Below are positions 36,593 to 46,830 of a stretch of DNA of 64,000 nt, piece by piece. Position 1 is the first letter of the stretch. Every line of letters starts with the position of its first letter. The position numbers and the translations under genes were made by a program. Origin of the DNA: Hondaea fermentalgiana (lineage: Eukaryota; Sar; Bigyra; Thraustochytrida; Thraustochytriidae); the NCBI GenBank assembly GCA_014084085.1, contig NPFB01000046.1:66685-130684 (forward strand). Direction: 5' to 3'. The notes beneath the pieces were generated by a model. That model was not told the DNA's origin. It did not search any database and was given only the letters and a program-made list of their open reading frames with translations.

Positions 36593-39500
36593 ATGGCGGC
36601 GACCGCGGGAAGAGCGGCCACGCGAGGATGGCTCGAAATATCCAAGACGGCCATCGACGTGGACTTCTCAGGCCACAAGGTCTGGTACGATAGCGCGAAC
36701 GAGCAGCTGGTGCTCATGAAAAAGAATGTATACTACACGTTGGCTCTCCAATTTGGCGCCAAGGTCTCCCCGCCTCTCAATTTTGTGCACGCCGGGCCCG
36801 TTCTAGACGTCAAATTCTCTCCCTGTAAGCGCTTCCTGGCGATCCAGCGGAACGACACCACCATCGAAGTTGTAGATCTCGTCTTGGCCACAGAGACGCG
36901 TCTCACGTGCCGGCCCAAACGCGGTAATCTCGTCCTTCGAGGCGGAGTTCTCTGGCTCCAGCGTGAAGCCCAGGTCTCCAAGTCAACGCGTCTCGATGCA
37001 GAAGCTGAAGATTTGCCGTGCCTATGCATTGTGGCGCGCTCAGGCCTTGAGGTGCATCGCCTTCCAAACACGGAGCGTGGCGAAGACTCGTGCAAGCTTC
37101 TTGGCACCATCAAGCACACCATCCACTGCTTTTGGCACCTTCCAGAACAGCAACTTCTCGTTCTGGCCACAGGAAATGGTACGGAGATGCGCCCATACCA
37201 ATTTCAAAGCGGTCACTTGCCCATCAAGCTCGCCAAGTTCTTCTTACCAAAGCTTCCCGCTGCACGAAATCTTTTACTGACAAAGCTCTACGGGTCCATG
37301 TATGCCATTGAAACGCTGAACGCGTCGCGCCGTCTCAATGTTTACCGTCTCGGCCGCGAGTCGTCCTCACGCGTCCGCGAGCTCGAGTTGAGCTCTTCGG
37401 GAAGTGTCTACCTGAGCATCGTCGACAATCTCATTTGCGTGCACAACATGGAAGCAAGATTCACGTCGATTTACGATATTCTTGCAGAAACAAGCCTGCC
37501 GTGCGTCGCTCCGAGAGCAATCCATCGTGCATGGAGCCGACCCGACGGACGAATCTCCACTACGCCTACCTCTGGCACGGCCAAGTCATCCGATGCAGGC
37601 ACAGACGGCTCGCCCGGTGGAAGTGGAGGTGATAACACAGTCAGCGTCGAGGAACTTGTCCTTCATGAAGGTGACTCCATTGGACTTGAGCCTGTCGAGG
37701 GCGCGGTCAGTGACGCACAAGCTCTGGAACCCGGGGCCTTGTGCGCAGCCAAGCTCACGCAGATGGCACTTTCTGATACAAGCGCTACAGATTCTCTTGT
37801 TGGACTGGTGCTCACGGAGATTGACGGTGAATCGCTGTCCGAGGTTCCATTCGACGACGTTGTTGATCGGATCGATGAGGCGGATCGACCCGTGCGCATT
37901 TCGCTCTCTAGCGCACCCTCGTCTTCCCACGGCCACGATACCGAACTCGGCGATAATGCGGACGAGGTCGCTGCTAGGGCAATTCGCGATGAGGACCTCT
38001 TGTACAGCACGAGCTGGGTATTTCTTGCGCCGCACTGGATTCTAGATTCCAAAATGGGCCACCTTTGGAGGCTGGAGCTCAACCTCGATTCTGTACCTGG
38101 AGAAGCTCTCTGCGTAGCACGCGAACAGGCGTTGGCTACAGACGCCGAGATGGAGGAGCCATCGTTTGTGCTGCGCGACCCGCGCAGGCTCGTTCGTTTC
38201 TTGCTAAGACGTGCGTGCAGGCCTCCGGTAAGCTCCGTTTCCGAGTTTGCCTTTGGCGCGACCAAGCGCGACGCAAGCGCTTATTGCAAAGCCATACTTT
38301 TGCACTGCCTCCGCGCATTGATGGCGTCGAAATCTTCGTCGCCGGATGTCCTGCTTATGATGTTCAACCAAATGAATGTAGTCTATCTCCGTGCGCTTCG
38401 CGAAAGAGCATCCATGGCCGCGCAAGCGCCACCACCGGCGCATCATGGCAGTGGCGGGTCAACGTCCAGCTTCAAGTTCCGTGGAAGCTTCCCATCGGCG
38501 CCCAGCGCTCGTCCCAGTGCGCAAAGCTCGCCGGCCATTACGGGGCGAAATGAGTCGCAAGCGCAACAAGTTCAAGCGGGACCGGGAGCAGACCCGACTA
38601 TCCTTGGAGGGACGGCCCTTTCAGATTCCTCTGCTGGCGTCGGGGGTGGAGATGTCGCCAAGATTGGCGCTGACCAGGGTGATGGGAACGGAGGAGGCGA
38701 AGGAAACGATCGTTCGTTCAGCCTTCCTCGCGCCTCGAGCCTTTTGACTGCTGGCTCCACGTCTGTGAGGACGCGCTTCACTTCGAGCATCGGTTCGAAG
38801 CGTCGAAGCGCCATCCTGGAGAGCATGTCGCGTTTTGCTGGGGGCAGCGGCGCGATCGTGTCATCTCCGGAGGCAACCTCTCTTCAAACCAAGAGTGCGC
38901 GCGACGAGCTTGAGGAAGGCCGCACAATTCTGCAGTCCCCTCATCCGCAGAGCAAGCTGAGAGGAGGCGCCTCAGGGGCCATTGCTGCTGGTGCAAATGC
39001 TGATGCTAGTGCAAGTGCTGGTGCTGGTGCTGGTGCTGGTGTTGCTGTGACCTCTGCCACGGGCCCTTCGCTGCACGTGGAGACGGGACGTACAAGGGAC
39101 GCGACGGAGCGGGGTGTACGAGGAGACGGGGCCGCTCGCGATGGTGACGAAAAAGCACAAATCGTGGTCTCCAAACGAGAACTCCTGAAACGCACGTCCA
39201 CGTTTATGACGAGCGCGTCGAGCTTTGCAGGGGACAAGTCGCAACGCGTCTTGATGCAGCTCATGTCAGACTTTCGTGCGGCCGGGCGCATCGCTCTCAA
39301 GGACATTCGCTGCTACAACCGCTCTGCAGTCGTGCTGCAAATCGATGTGTTCACGTGGGTTTTTATGCCGCTAATGCCTGATACAGCGGATACAACGGAA
39401 GGGGCTGTGGCATGTGCGCGCATCTCAACGTATCTTCTCGCATATATTCAGAGCTTGCAGGCATACGAGATCCCCACGGAAAAGTACATTCATGAGCTCC

Positions 39501-40042
39501 TCTCTTGGCTACTGGTGGTGGGGCGGCGCGAGCATGTTCTTCGTCAGCTCTTGCAACATCACGTCCCCACAGATTCGAGACGGCTCTCTCGGGCTCTTTT
39601 AGAGGCAAGTGCAACATATCCTGCTTTTTGGGAGCTCGCGCTGGACATGATGCATCGGTTGGGCCATCACGATTTGATCATTCGCGCCCTCCTTGATCGC
39701 GACCAGCTGGTCGCGGCGCTTCAGGTGATTCACCATCACCCACAGTACTTGCTTGGGGAGACGCAACACGGATCCTCGGCGCTTCCGGATGGTGTAACTC
39801 TCGTCTCGGCATCGGACCTTTTCGATTGTGCACTTCGAAACGCCGCTGCACGAGAGGGTGCTCCGGGACCCTTTTTTGCTTTGTATAGCTTCTTTATGAG
39901 CGTCTCTCCGCGCACCGTCACAGCCATGGGCAACCGACCTTCGCCACTTGCAATGGAAATTGTAGATCTCGAGGCTCGTTTGCGTCAAGTTTTGGGGGCA
40001 ACGGATGCTGCGCCGCTCGCTGAGGCTTTGGGCGTTTGTTGA
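36593..40042 (+). CDS. RMC1: RMC1 / Mic1-like regulator of Mon1-Ccz1, with PDZ-like insertion
   Basis: RMC1 (C18orf8, Mic1) is a subunit of the Mon1-Ccz1 Rab7 exchange factor in animals and acts in late endosome/lysosome and autophagy traffic. The 1149-residue intronless product has an N-terminal propeller-like half (residues 1-330; WYDSANEQLVLMKKNVYY, VLDVKFSPCKRFLAIQRND), a resumed segment around 466-500 (SWVFLAPHWILDS) and a strong C-terminal Mic1 domain at 890-1149 (TYLLAYIQSLQAYEIPTEKY, IHELLSWLLVVGR, LRQLLQHHVPTDS, LLDRDQLVAALQVI). It is about 490 residues longer than the human protein because of a PDZ-like stretch at 350-443 and a low-complexity Gly/Ser/Ala segment at about 610-850. 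The ATG at 36593 has A at -3 and G at +4. It converges on Spt5 with a 267-bp gap. Confidence 0.87.
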   Translation: MAATAGRAATRGWLEISKTAIDVDFSGHKVWYDSANEQLVLMKKNVYYTLALQFGAKVSPPLNFVHAGPVLDVKFSPCKRFLAIQRNDTTIEVVDLVLATETRLTCRPKRGNLVLRGGVLWLQREAQVSKSTRLDAEAEDLPCLCIVARSGLEVHRLPNTERGEDSCKLLGTIKHTIHCFWHLPEQQLLVLATGNGTEMRPYQFQSGHLPIKLAKFFLPKLPAARNLLLTKLYGSMYAIETLNASRRLNVYRLGRESSSRVRELELSSSGSVYLSIVDNLICVHNMEARFTSIYDILAETSLPCVAPRAIHRAWSRPDGRISTTPTSGTAKSSDAGTDGSPGGSGGDNTVSVEELVLHEGDSIGLEPVEGAVSDAQALEPGALCAAKLTQMALSDTSATDSLVGLVLTEIDGESLSEVPFDDVVDRIDEADRPVRISLSSAPSSSHGHDTELGDNADEVAARAIRDEDLLYSTSWVFLAPHWILDSKMGHLWRLELNLDSVPGEALCVAREQALATDAEMEEPSFVLRDPRRLVRFLLRRACRPPVSSVSEFAFGATKRDASAYCKAILLHCLRALMASKSSSPDVLLMMFNQMNVVYLRALRERASMAAQAPPPAHHGSGGSTSSFKFRGSFPSAPSARPSAQSSPAITGRNESQAQQVQAGPGADPTILGGTALSDSSAGVGGGDVAKIGADQGDGNGGGEGNDRSFSLPRASSLLTAGSTSVRTRFTSSIGSKRRSAILESMSRFAGGSGAIVSSPEATSLQTKSARDELEEGRTILQSPHPQSKLRGGASGAIAAGANADASASAGAGAGAGVAVTSATGPSLHVETGRTRDATERGVRGDGAARDGDEKAQIVVSKRELLKRTSTFMTSASSFAGDKSQRVLMQLMSDFRAAGRIALKDIRCYNRSAVVLQIDVFTWVFMPLMPDTADTTEGAVACARISTYLLAYIQSLQAYEIPTEKYIHELLSWLLVVGRREHVLRQLLQHHVPTDSRRLSRALLEASATYPAFWELALDMMHRLGHHDLIIRALLDRDQLVAALQVIHHHPQYLLGETQHGSSALPDGVTLVSASDLFDCALRNAAAREGAPGPFFALYSFFMSVSPRTVTAMGNRPSPLAMEIVDLEARLRQVLGATDAAPLAEALGVC

Positions 40043-40309
40043 CCTAAACGCGCGTGCAATTGCAATTTGCATCATGAAGTGTGCAAGCGAATCGAATACT
40101 TGGAAGAACCTGACAAGCGCACATTGACAAACCCTCCATAACGAAGAAGATTTGCAATTCCTTTCCTTTTCTTTCGTTTCAATTCATTTCATTTCATTCG
40201 TGAAAGTGGAAGTGACGCGTTGTGTGTGAAGAATTCTTTTGCGGGGAGAGTTAATGATAAATCGCTAGCTATTCGTTCGTCCCACGACCGAGGGCTTTCG
40301 GCGACGAGT

Positions 40310-43273
40310 CTAAAAAAGCTTTTCGAACTGGGCGTGGTCATCGAGCACGCGGACGGATCCAGCATAGGTGCCCTCAGCGACCTTGAGAATCCACTCGCCC
40401 GTGTCGTACTCTTCGATAATGGCGATCTCATTGTTGTCCTTGATGCGAACGCGGTCACCCTTGGAAAGTCCGAGATTTGGAGGACCAATGGGACGGCGGT
40501 CATCATCGTCGTGACCACCGTAACCAGAGGCGGCAGGAGTTTTGGGAACTGCTGGCGTAGCAGGCGTCTGAGGAACGGTGGCAGCAGGGGTTGCAATGCT
40601 TCCGTAGGTGGAGTTCGGATTTGCGTACGCCTCAAAGCCTGCCGCGGGCGTCTTGGGCGGATTGTAGCTTGGCGCAGGAACTGCGGGACCATTGTCCCGG
40701 TTCGGATTCCACGCATCCTCGGCGCCATCGGCCCCGGGCGTTCCTGGCCCACCAGGCGTGCCTGGGCCAGGCGTACCAGGACCGGGTGTACCGCCGTTGC
40801 CCTCGTCGATCGTGGCTGCCGGATTCCAAGCAGCTGGGCCGTCGTGGCTTTCGCTGGGGTGCAGAGGTGTCGAACCATAGGCGCCGCCCACTTCGGGGAC
40901 AAAGCCACCGCCCATGCCACCCATGTTGTTCATTGCGGGAGCACGAGCGCCATTTTCATCGCCCACGACATGGACGTGCTCACGAGGAATCTCAATCGTT
41001 AATTTCTTCGAGTGAATCTCCACCTTGGCTTTGGCCTCGGTGGCACTGACGACGATTCCGATGTAACCCTTGTGGCGACCACGCTTGATCTGCACACTCT
41101 TGCCCACAAGGCCGTCATCATTTCGAGAAAGGCCACCTCTACCGCGGCCTCTGCCTCGGCCCGCGGTGAAGCCGCTGCCCATGGGGCGACCTCGTCCAAA
41201 CGAGGAGACCCCAAAACCAGCTTCGTTGCGGAGCTTGACACCTGCAAGCTGGACATTGCGAGCACGCTCGACGAAAACACCAGCGTTGGCGAGGCGCATT
41301 CGCGAATGCAAAAAGAGGAAACTGCGGTGAACGTGCTTGACTGTGGCCTCGAGACCAGCATTCTCACCCGACACAATTTTGACGGCGCTGTTCTGTGCAA
41401 TCGAGTTGCGCTCCTTGTCCATAGCAGTGGTAGATCTGCTCTTGTGATTGAGCTTTCCGCGAATCTCGTGCACACCGCACGTCCGCACAGAACCCGTTTG
41501 CAAAAGCACGTCGACGGATTCGCTGCCGATCTTGACGACGACGCCAACCTGGGTGCCAAGAGAAATGAGGTCCATGAGCTCAAAGCCGGCGAGCTTTTCT
41601 GTAATTTGCGCAACCTCGGCGGAAATGTGCAAATCATCGACAAAGACGACAATTTCTTTCGAAGCAGAGTCGGTAAAGACAATCGCCTTGGCCTTGTCTG
41701 TATCCTCTATGACCTTGACAACGGTACCCGTTTCACCTGCGTAGCGGCCATTGAGAACCTTGACGTGGTCACCCACCTGAAAGACCTTCATGAGATCCCC
41801 GGCCGGGAACTCGAGGAAGCTTCCGCGAACCGCTTCGTCGATAGGATTCATCGTGATCTCCCCGGTAGTGCCATTCACAGCAGTGACCTCACCCTTGAGG
41901 TGGTGCAGTTCGCCTTCGCGCACCATGACAATGTCACCCTTTTGGAACTTGGGTCCCGCCACGTTTTCCTCCTTGTTTCCCTCAGTGTAACCAATGGTCT
42001 CGAGAAGGTCACCATCCTCGAAGGCCTCCTCCGCATCTTCCTCATCGTCGGCGTCGAGAGCCTTTCCATGGCGGAAGATTTGCAGCTCTTCTAGGGTCGG
42101 CTTCACATTTTTGGTCTGAATGGCCTTTTCGTTAATCTCCTTGATAAGGTAACCGTCCTCATAGTAATCCTTTCCGAGGCGATCCATGATGCGGCCCAAG
42201 GGTTCGTAGCGGTCGCGCGCCGGGTACTCGCCTGCCGCGGCGAGCTGATCCGCATTGAAAAAACGCTTGGGCGGGATGATCTTCTTGGCACGATGCGCTT
42301 TGAGCTCGTCGCCCTCCAGGAGCGATGCGCCTATATCGATACGAGGCATGCATTTAATGATCACCTTGTCCGTCTCGCCCACGTGGACAATGCGCGCCAA
42401 ATCTCCCTTGTAGGGTAATCTGCGCAGACGCACAAAGTCGCCAGCCTTGATGACGCGTTTCTTTGACACGATCCGCAGCACGGTCGGCATCTCGTTTTGC
42501 GGCACCATGGTCCATTTGGTGCGATACACGCCCCGGAGACCATTGAGCGCGTCGAGAGCGTGCTCCTTTGTCCGTGCTTCAATGTAGAGGAACTCGGGGG
42601 TCCCGGCAGTAAGCACGGAATAGATTTTGGGTGCCGTCTTGGTCCCCCTTTGTGCATCCTTGTTGGCGGAGAACATGTACTTGTTCATGAGCTGGACGCA
42701 AAGGAGCTGCTCATCACCCTTTTTGCACTTTACGCAAAAGAGCTTGGGGTCCGTCGCCGTTGGCAAGAAGGCGTTACGAGACACAGCCACGTCGTCGCCG
42801 TCGCCGTCCATGTGAATTCGGGTACTCTCCTGCCGGTGGCGGCGCTCGAGCTCGGCCGCGACTTCTTCTGCGGTCCTGTTTTCGAAGGCCTCGCGCTCGC
42901 GTCGGCGCCTTTCAAGACGTTCTTTGACGTCGTCATCGTCGTCGTCGTCTCCCTCGTTCCCGTACCCCCTTTCCTCGGCCATGTCGTCCTCGTCTTCGTC
43001 GTCGTCGTCGTCAACGGCCTCTTCTTCGAACATGGAGGTCATCATGCGTCGCTTTGCGCCCCCTTTCCGTCTTCCCTGCGCCTTTTTCCTTTTTCCCGCT
43101 GGGCGTTCGTCCTCTTCCTCCTCGTCGTCGTCGTCCTCGTCGTCGTCCTCCTCCTCCTCGTCGTCATCCTCATCGGATTCGGACTCGCTGTCGGAGTCCA
43201 CGGCGCGCTTCGACTCGCGGCGCTCCTCCTCCTCCTCGCCCTCGGACGACTCTTGCTCCGAGTCCGAGCTCAT
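40310..43273 (-). CDS. SPT5: Transcription elongation factor Spt5
   Basis: Spt5, with Spt4, forms DSIF, which clamps RNA polymerase II and controls pausing and processivity. The 987-residue intronless product has the full eukaryotic order: a very acidic N-terminus (1-115, runs of Asp/Glu), a KERxRRE-type charged helix, the NGN domain at about 174-275 (LFCVKCKKGDEQLLCVQLMN, then EFLYIEARTKEHALDALNGL), and KOW domains near 279 (IKAGDFVRLRRLPYKGDLAR), 443 (FQKGDIVMVREGELHHLKGE), 497 (FQVGDHVKVLNGRYAGETGT), 572, 628 and 722 (VGKSVQIKRGRHKGYIGIVV). A Pro/Thr/Gly C-terminal repeat region with many TP pairs follows (about 790-925), then a last KOW at 935 (LSKGDRVRIKDNNEIAIIEE). The TP-rich region is the likely target of the elongation kinase. 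First ATG is at 43273. Confidence 0.95.
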   Translation of the reverse strand: MSSDSEQESSEGEEEEERRESKRAVDSDSESESDEDDDEEEEDDDEDDDDEEEEDERPAGKRKKAQGRRKGGAKRRMMTSMFEEEAVDDDDDEDEDDMAEERGYGNEGDDDDDDDVKERLERRRREREAFENRTAEEVAAELERRHRQESTRIHMDGDGDDVAVSRNAFLPTATDPKLFCVKCKKGDEQLLCVQLMNKYMFSANKDAQRGTKTAPKIYSVLTAGTPEFLYIEARTKEHALDALNGLRGVYRTKWTMVPQNEMPTVLRIVSKKRVIKAGDFVRLRRLPYKGDLARIVHVGETDKVIIKCMPRIDIGASLLEGDELKAHRAKKIIPPKRFFNADQLAAAGEYPARDRYEPLGRIMDRLGKDYYEDGYLIKEINEKAIQTKNVKPTLEELQIFRHGKALDADDEEDAEEAFEDGDLLETIGYTEGNKEENVAGPKFQKGDIVMVREGELHHLKGEVTAVNGTTGEITMNPIDEAVRGSFLEFPAGDLMKVFQVGDHVKVLNGRYAGETGTVVKVIEDTDKAKAIVFTDSASKEIVVFVDDLHISAEVAQITEKLAGFELMDLISLGTQVGVVVKIGSESVDVLLQTGSVRTCGVHEIRGKLNHKSRSTTAMDKERNSIAQNSAVKIVSGENAGLEATVKHVHRSFLFLHSRMRLANAGVFVERARNVQLAGVKLRNEAGFGVSSFGRGRPMGSGFTAGRGRGRGRGGLSRNDDGLVGKSVQIKRGRHKGYIGIVVSATEAKAKVEIHSKKLTIEIPREHVHVVGDENGARAPAMNNMGGMGGGFVPEVGGAYGSTPLHPSESHDGPAAWNPAATIDEGNGGTPGPGTPGPGTPGGPGTPGADGAEDAWNPNRDNGPAVPAPSYNPPKTPAAGFEAYANPNSTYGSIATPAATVPQTPATPAVPKTPAASGYGGHDDDDRRPIGPPNLGLSKGDRVRIKDNNEIAIIEEYDTGEWILKVAEGTYAGSVRVLDDHAQFEKLF

Positions 43274-44116
43274 CTTCTTCTCCTCCTTTTCACTCCTGCT
43301 TCTCCTCCTCCTCCTCCTCCTCCTCCTCTCCGCGCGCTATGCCCGCGCTGTGCTGCACGAGCACGAGCACGAGCGCGACCGCCTCGCGCGCCGCCGCGTC
43401 CTCCTTCCCTCGCCGCGAACGGGATCCGCGTTCGCGCGCGCGGGCGGGCGGGGGCGGGCGGGCGAAGCGTGCGGGGCCGTGGGCGAGGCGCGCGGGGCCG
43501 CGTGCGGAGGGCGGCTGCGCGTCTGCGCGCGTGCGGGCGCGGCAGCGTGCGGCGCTGCGCGTCTTCTTCGCGCTCTGCGCCGCGCTTGGATCTGGAGCTA
43601 ACGCCGGAAACCGCCCTATCGCGCGCGCTCGCGTCGCTGCGCGCGCCCTTGGGCCTCTTTCCATTTTCTCACAACTTGCGCCGACGAGGTTGATGTCATG
43701 AAAGATCCTGCTGTCATGAAAGATCCTGCTGCTGGCCGGGCCATCTTTGGGCACGCGGCGAGGAGAGGAGGCTGCTGCTACATAATTTGGTCGACGGAGA
43801 AGCGAAGAGCGCTGCTGGCGAGAGGCTTGATCTTGCCTGTGGCCTGGAATGTGGCTGCTTGGAAGAGAGATCATGTGGGGCGCTGGATGAGCTAGGCGAA
43901 AAGAAAGGCTCGGGAGGTCTTCCGAAGACGGCGGCCGTGCCTTCCAGAGTACAACAGAATCGAAGCAGAGAACTCTGATTTACAAACAGGTTAGATTCTT
44001 GCTGCCAAGGTTGAGGTCGGTACGGAGCAGTGTGCTGAGACTATGACTTTTCCATTTCTCTTCCTTTTGTCTTTCGGAACACGCGGAGAACAGTTCGCGT
44101 GCTTTTGCTAACTTAC
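43274..44116. promoter_or_regulatory. Divergent spacer between Spt5 (-) and the Lys-rich gene (+)
   Basis: 43274-43670 is extremely GC-rich with CTCCTC runs next to the Spt5 start, as expected for its leader and promoter. Short open frames at 43698-43978 on the plus strand could be upstream exons of the next gene but nothing decides it. Confidence 0.45.
43694..43729 (+). repeat. Perfect 18-bp tandem duplication
   Basis: TGTCATGAAAGATCCTGC occurs twice in a row (43694-43711 and 43712-43729). Confidence 0.9.
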
Positions 44117-44746
44117 ATGTTAGAAAAGAAAAAAAAGCAATTTCGTTCCAGGCACGTGTCGAAGCTCGTTCCAGGCACGACTAAGACTGCGCGGTCCTAC
44201 AGCCTGCTCGCATGCGCTCAAACTTATAACGATACTCATGAACTGGATGGACTTTATCGTGTAGCGCTGGGTAAGGGCAGCGCCCAACGTGGACCTGTCT
44301 CGGCGCGCTGCGATCTCGCCATGCTGAGTAGAAAGGTCGATACGCTTGAACCAAACGATTCGACGTGCATGCAAGGTTGCGCCAAGCCATCGCTTCTCGA
44401 AGACTGGACTCATGTCGTCGTATCTGACAATGGTTTTGTAGAAGATGGTATCGAGCCCAAGACGACGAGTCGAGAAAAGCCCGCCAAGAAACCAAAACAG
44501 AAAAAGAATAAGAAGAAGCACAAGAAGAAGCTTAAGAAGTTGAGGCCTTCCAAAACCACGATTGCCAAGACGACCACAAGCATCACTGAACTGGTGATTG
44601 GGGCACGAGAAGCGCCTGAAATGACATGGGAAGAGGTAACCCCCCTGGACACATGCAACACCGATTCAGAAGCAGACCTGACGCCGGATTTAGATACAGC
44701 CAGTGTTACATCTGATTGCGATACTTCGTCGTGGTCTGTCGTATAA
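44117..44746 (+). CDS. Hypothetical lysine-rich protein
   Basis: Not recognised. From the ATG at 44117 the frame gives 209 residues: a neutral first half (YNDTHELDGLYRVALGKG, LEDWTHVVVSDNGFVEDG), a strongly basic block at about 118-150 (KKPKQKKNKKKHKKKLKK), which could be a nuclear or nucleolar signal, and an acidic, Thr/Ser/Asp-rich C-terminus. A branch-like GCTAAC at 44107 and a TTTCGTTCCAG at about 44139-44149 suggest that the true 5' end may be spliced from an upstream exon, so the first 11 codons are doubtful. Codon use looks coding, with no strong competitor on the other strand. Confidence 0.4.
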   Translation: MLEKKKKQFRSRHVSKLVPGTTKTARSYSLLACAQTYNDTHELDGLYRVALGKGSAQRGPVSARCDLAMLSRKVDTLEPNDSTCMQGCAKPSLLEDWTHVVVSDNGFVEDGIEPKTTSREKPAKKPKQKKNKKKHKKKLKKLRPSKTTIAKTTTSITELVIGAREAPEMTWEEVTPLDTCNTDSEADLTPDLDTASVTSDCDTSSWSVV

Positions 44747-45048
44747 GCTAGGTGTAGCCAATGCATAAGTAGCACGGCACCAAGGGAAAATAAGGTTGTG
44801 CAGATTGGTTATGTGTGTGCAGAATGAGATCGCAAATTCAAAATCTGCCCGCCCACTTGTTTCGGTCAGCAAAAGTTTGCCTGCAGGCGATTGATTGTAG
44901 CGAGCTTCGTGATAAATGACGTTGTGCTTGAATGATGGTTGTTGCTTTCTTTTCTTTTCTTTTTTATCGTATTCGCTTCTTCTTCTTCTTCTTCTTCTTC
45001 CCTCCTTTGTTGCTCTGTCCTATTTTTGGGCCACTGTCTGGCTCAGGC
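44747..45048. other. Convergent 3' flanks
   Basis: AT-rich, with TTTTCTTTTCTTTT and a CTT repeat at 44978-45002. No coding signal seen. Confidence 0.55.
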
Positions 45049-45957
45049 TCATAGCATCTCACTTTCCTCGGGCAACGGGGAGCCGGCTTCAGACGGCATC
45101 GAGTCAAGGAGGCTCTCGTCAGTAGTTTGTGAAGCAACCAAGTGCTCGAGTGCCTCCTCGAACTTGTCCAAATGCAGGGCTTCCAGCGCGGTATCCCGAT
45201 CAGCTTCCGAGATCGAGAGCGAATCCTCGAGGACGGAGCGGGCTGCCTGCATTGCGCCAACCATGGCCTCGATGACGGACGTGAGGTTTTCGTTTGCAGT
45301 CTTCAATTCGATGATTGCGTCTTCTGGTGACTTAAAAATGGTTGTGCCGGCATCCTCATCCTCTTCCTGCGGGGCTCCCTCCTTGGCAAGCCGGCGCAAG
45401 TTTTCCACGGCGCTATCGTTCATGTAAATGCTTGCAGCCAGACGCGAGGCTTCTGCGGTGAGTTCGTCCTGAACCTTTTCCAGGGCTTGCCACTGCTCCG
45501 CGCTTTTGTTTTGCTCTTGCTGCGCATACGAGGCCTCTTCGGAGCTGAGCGGCGACACACTTGAGGACGCCTCGCTCGCCTGCTGCTCTACGTCTGCGGC
45601 ACTCGTTTGGTTGGGGTCTGCGAGGACCTTGAATACAAAACAGTAGTTGTCGCGCTCGACATCCTCGCACGGAAAGACGATTTCGCTCCCGTTGAGGAGT
45701 CGCACGGGCACTCCTCGCTCGAGGCGTTCTGCGTCGATCCACGTCCCGTTTGAGGACGAGTCTTCGACAACGACCTCGCGCAGTCCCTCTGGCGAGACGC
45801 GCTGTGTGATGGACAAGTGCTTTGATGAAATGTGCATATCGGAGAGTACCAGCGAGCACGACGGGTGCCTACCCAGCGTAAAGCTAGACCTTCGCCCCGT
45901 GTCAAATTGCAGGACCCAGTCCGGGTTTCCCCGGCTCTCCACTCTTGCCCAGATCAT
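45049..45957 (-). CDS. FHA-domain protein with helical C-terminus
   Basis: FHA domains bind phosphothreonine peptides in signalling and DNA-damage proteins. In this 302-residue intronless product the domain spans about residues 10-110 and shows the canonical motifs LGRHPSCSLVLSDMHISSKH (GR and SxxH signatures) and VEDSSSNGTWIDAERL (SSNGTW loop), followed by LLNGSEIVFPCEDV. The phosphopeptide-contacting Arg, Ser and Asn positions appear intact. The rest is acidic and helical, with possible coiled coil at about 140-180 and 215-260, and no kinase, BRCT or RING domain. The start is the ATG at 45957. Function beyond phosphopeptide binding is unknown. Confidence 0.82.
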   Translation of the reverse strand: MIWARVESRGNPDWVLQFDTGRRSSFTLGRHPSCSLVLSDMHISSKHLSITQRVSPEGLREVVVEDSSSNGTWIDAERLERGVPVRLLNGSEIVFPCEDVERDNYCFVFKVLADPNQTSAADVEQQASEASSSVSPLSSEEASYAQQEQNKSAEQWQALEKVQDELTAEASRLAASIYMNDSAVENLRRLAKEGAPQEEDEDAGTTIFKSPEDAIIELKTANENLTSVIEAMVGAMQAARSVLEDSLSISEADRDTALEALHLDKFEEALEHLVASQTTDESLLDSMPSEAGSPLPEESEML

Positions 45958-46814
45958 TGTCCTTGGCCTTTTTTTCTCTCGTGTTACAACGTCGTTGCTG
46001 CAAGGCGTCCGGTATCTGCTCGGCTCGTTTTAATCTTCTGCGTCTTGCGGATCTCCGCGAGGTTTTCGAGCAGTTTCCGCAGGCCGTCTACGTCGATCTT
46101 CGCCAGTTCTTTGCCTTCGCGCGTTCGCCTTCGTCCTCTAGCTTGCTCGCTCCCGAGGTTTCGCTCGCCCGCTCGCTCGAGGACCTCGGGCTCGCGTCGG
46201 GCTCGAGCTCCCCGTTTCGTCCCGATCTCGTTTCGCCTCTTTCGCCCGAGATGCGCCGCGCTTCGAGCGGCTGCAGGGCTGCGCTTGGCTTGGCCGCCGC
46301 CCCTTCTCCTCCTCCTCCTCCGCGCCGCCCTCGCCCTGCGCCGCGCAGCTCCGCTCCCTCCGCGCGGCTGCGAGAGGGCTCGCGCAACGAGGTCTGTCTC
46401 GTTTTGCCCCTCGCTCTGCTGGGTCGTCGATGATCAGAGCACATCGAGCCCATAGTAAGAAGGGGCAGTCGCCTCCGCCCTGACAAGGCGCCCCTCTCTT
46501 TTCGGCACGAATTGTCCGCCTGCAAGGTGCTCGAGGTCGAGATCAACACAACTTGATTTACTTGAGCAACTTGAAAGTTGGGTAGTATTCAGGTAGCTGT
46601 CGCTTGCTCTTTGCTACGCGTGCTTTGGCTGCAGCATCATCGCATCACATCGCAACGCAACGCAACGCAACGCAACGTATCGCATCGCATGAAAAATGGT
46701 GTACGCGATAATCATCGGCCTGCGAAGAGGTTGGAAACAAAAGTTTTCGTTCGTTCGTTCGATCGATCGATTGATGGATGGATCGATCAATCCTAAACCT
46801 CGTAATACTTGCTG

Positions 46815-46830
46815 CCCCCCCCCCCCCCCC
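46815..46830 (+). repeat. Homopolymeric C-run
   Basis: Sixteen consecutive C in the FHA/TPR spacer, followed by five A. Confidence 0.9.

Noticed and set aside
40220..41002. Plus-strand frame antisense to Spt5
   Set aside because: The minus strand encodes unmistakable Spt5 domains over the same bases.
42497..43693. Plus-strand frame of 398 codons over the Spt5 N-terminus
   Set aside because: It is antisense to NGN and the acidic N-terminus; its poly-Val/Leu and Arg runs mirror the acidic codons.
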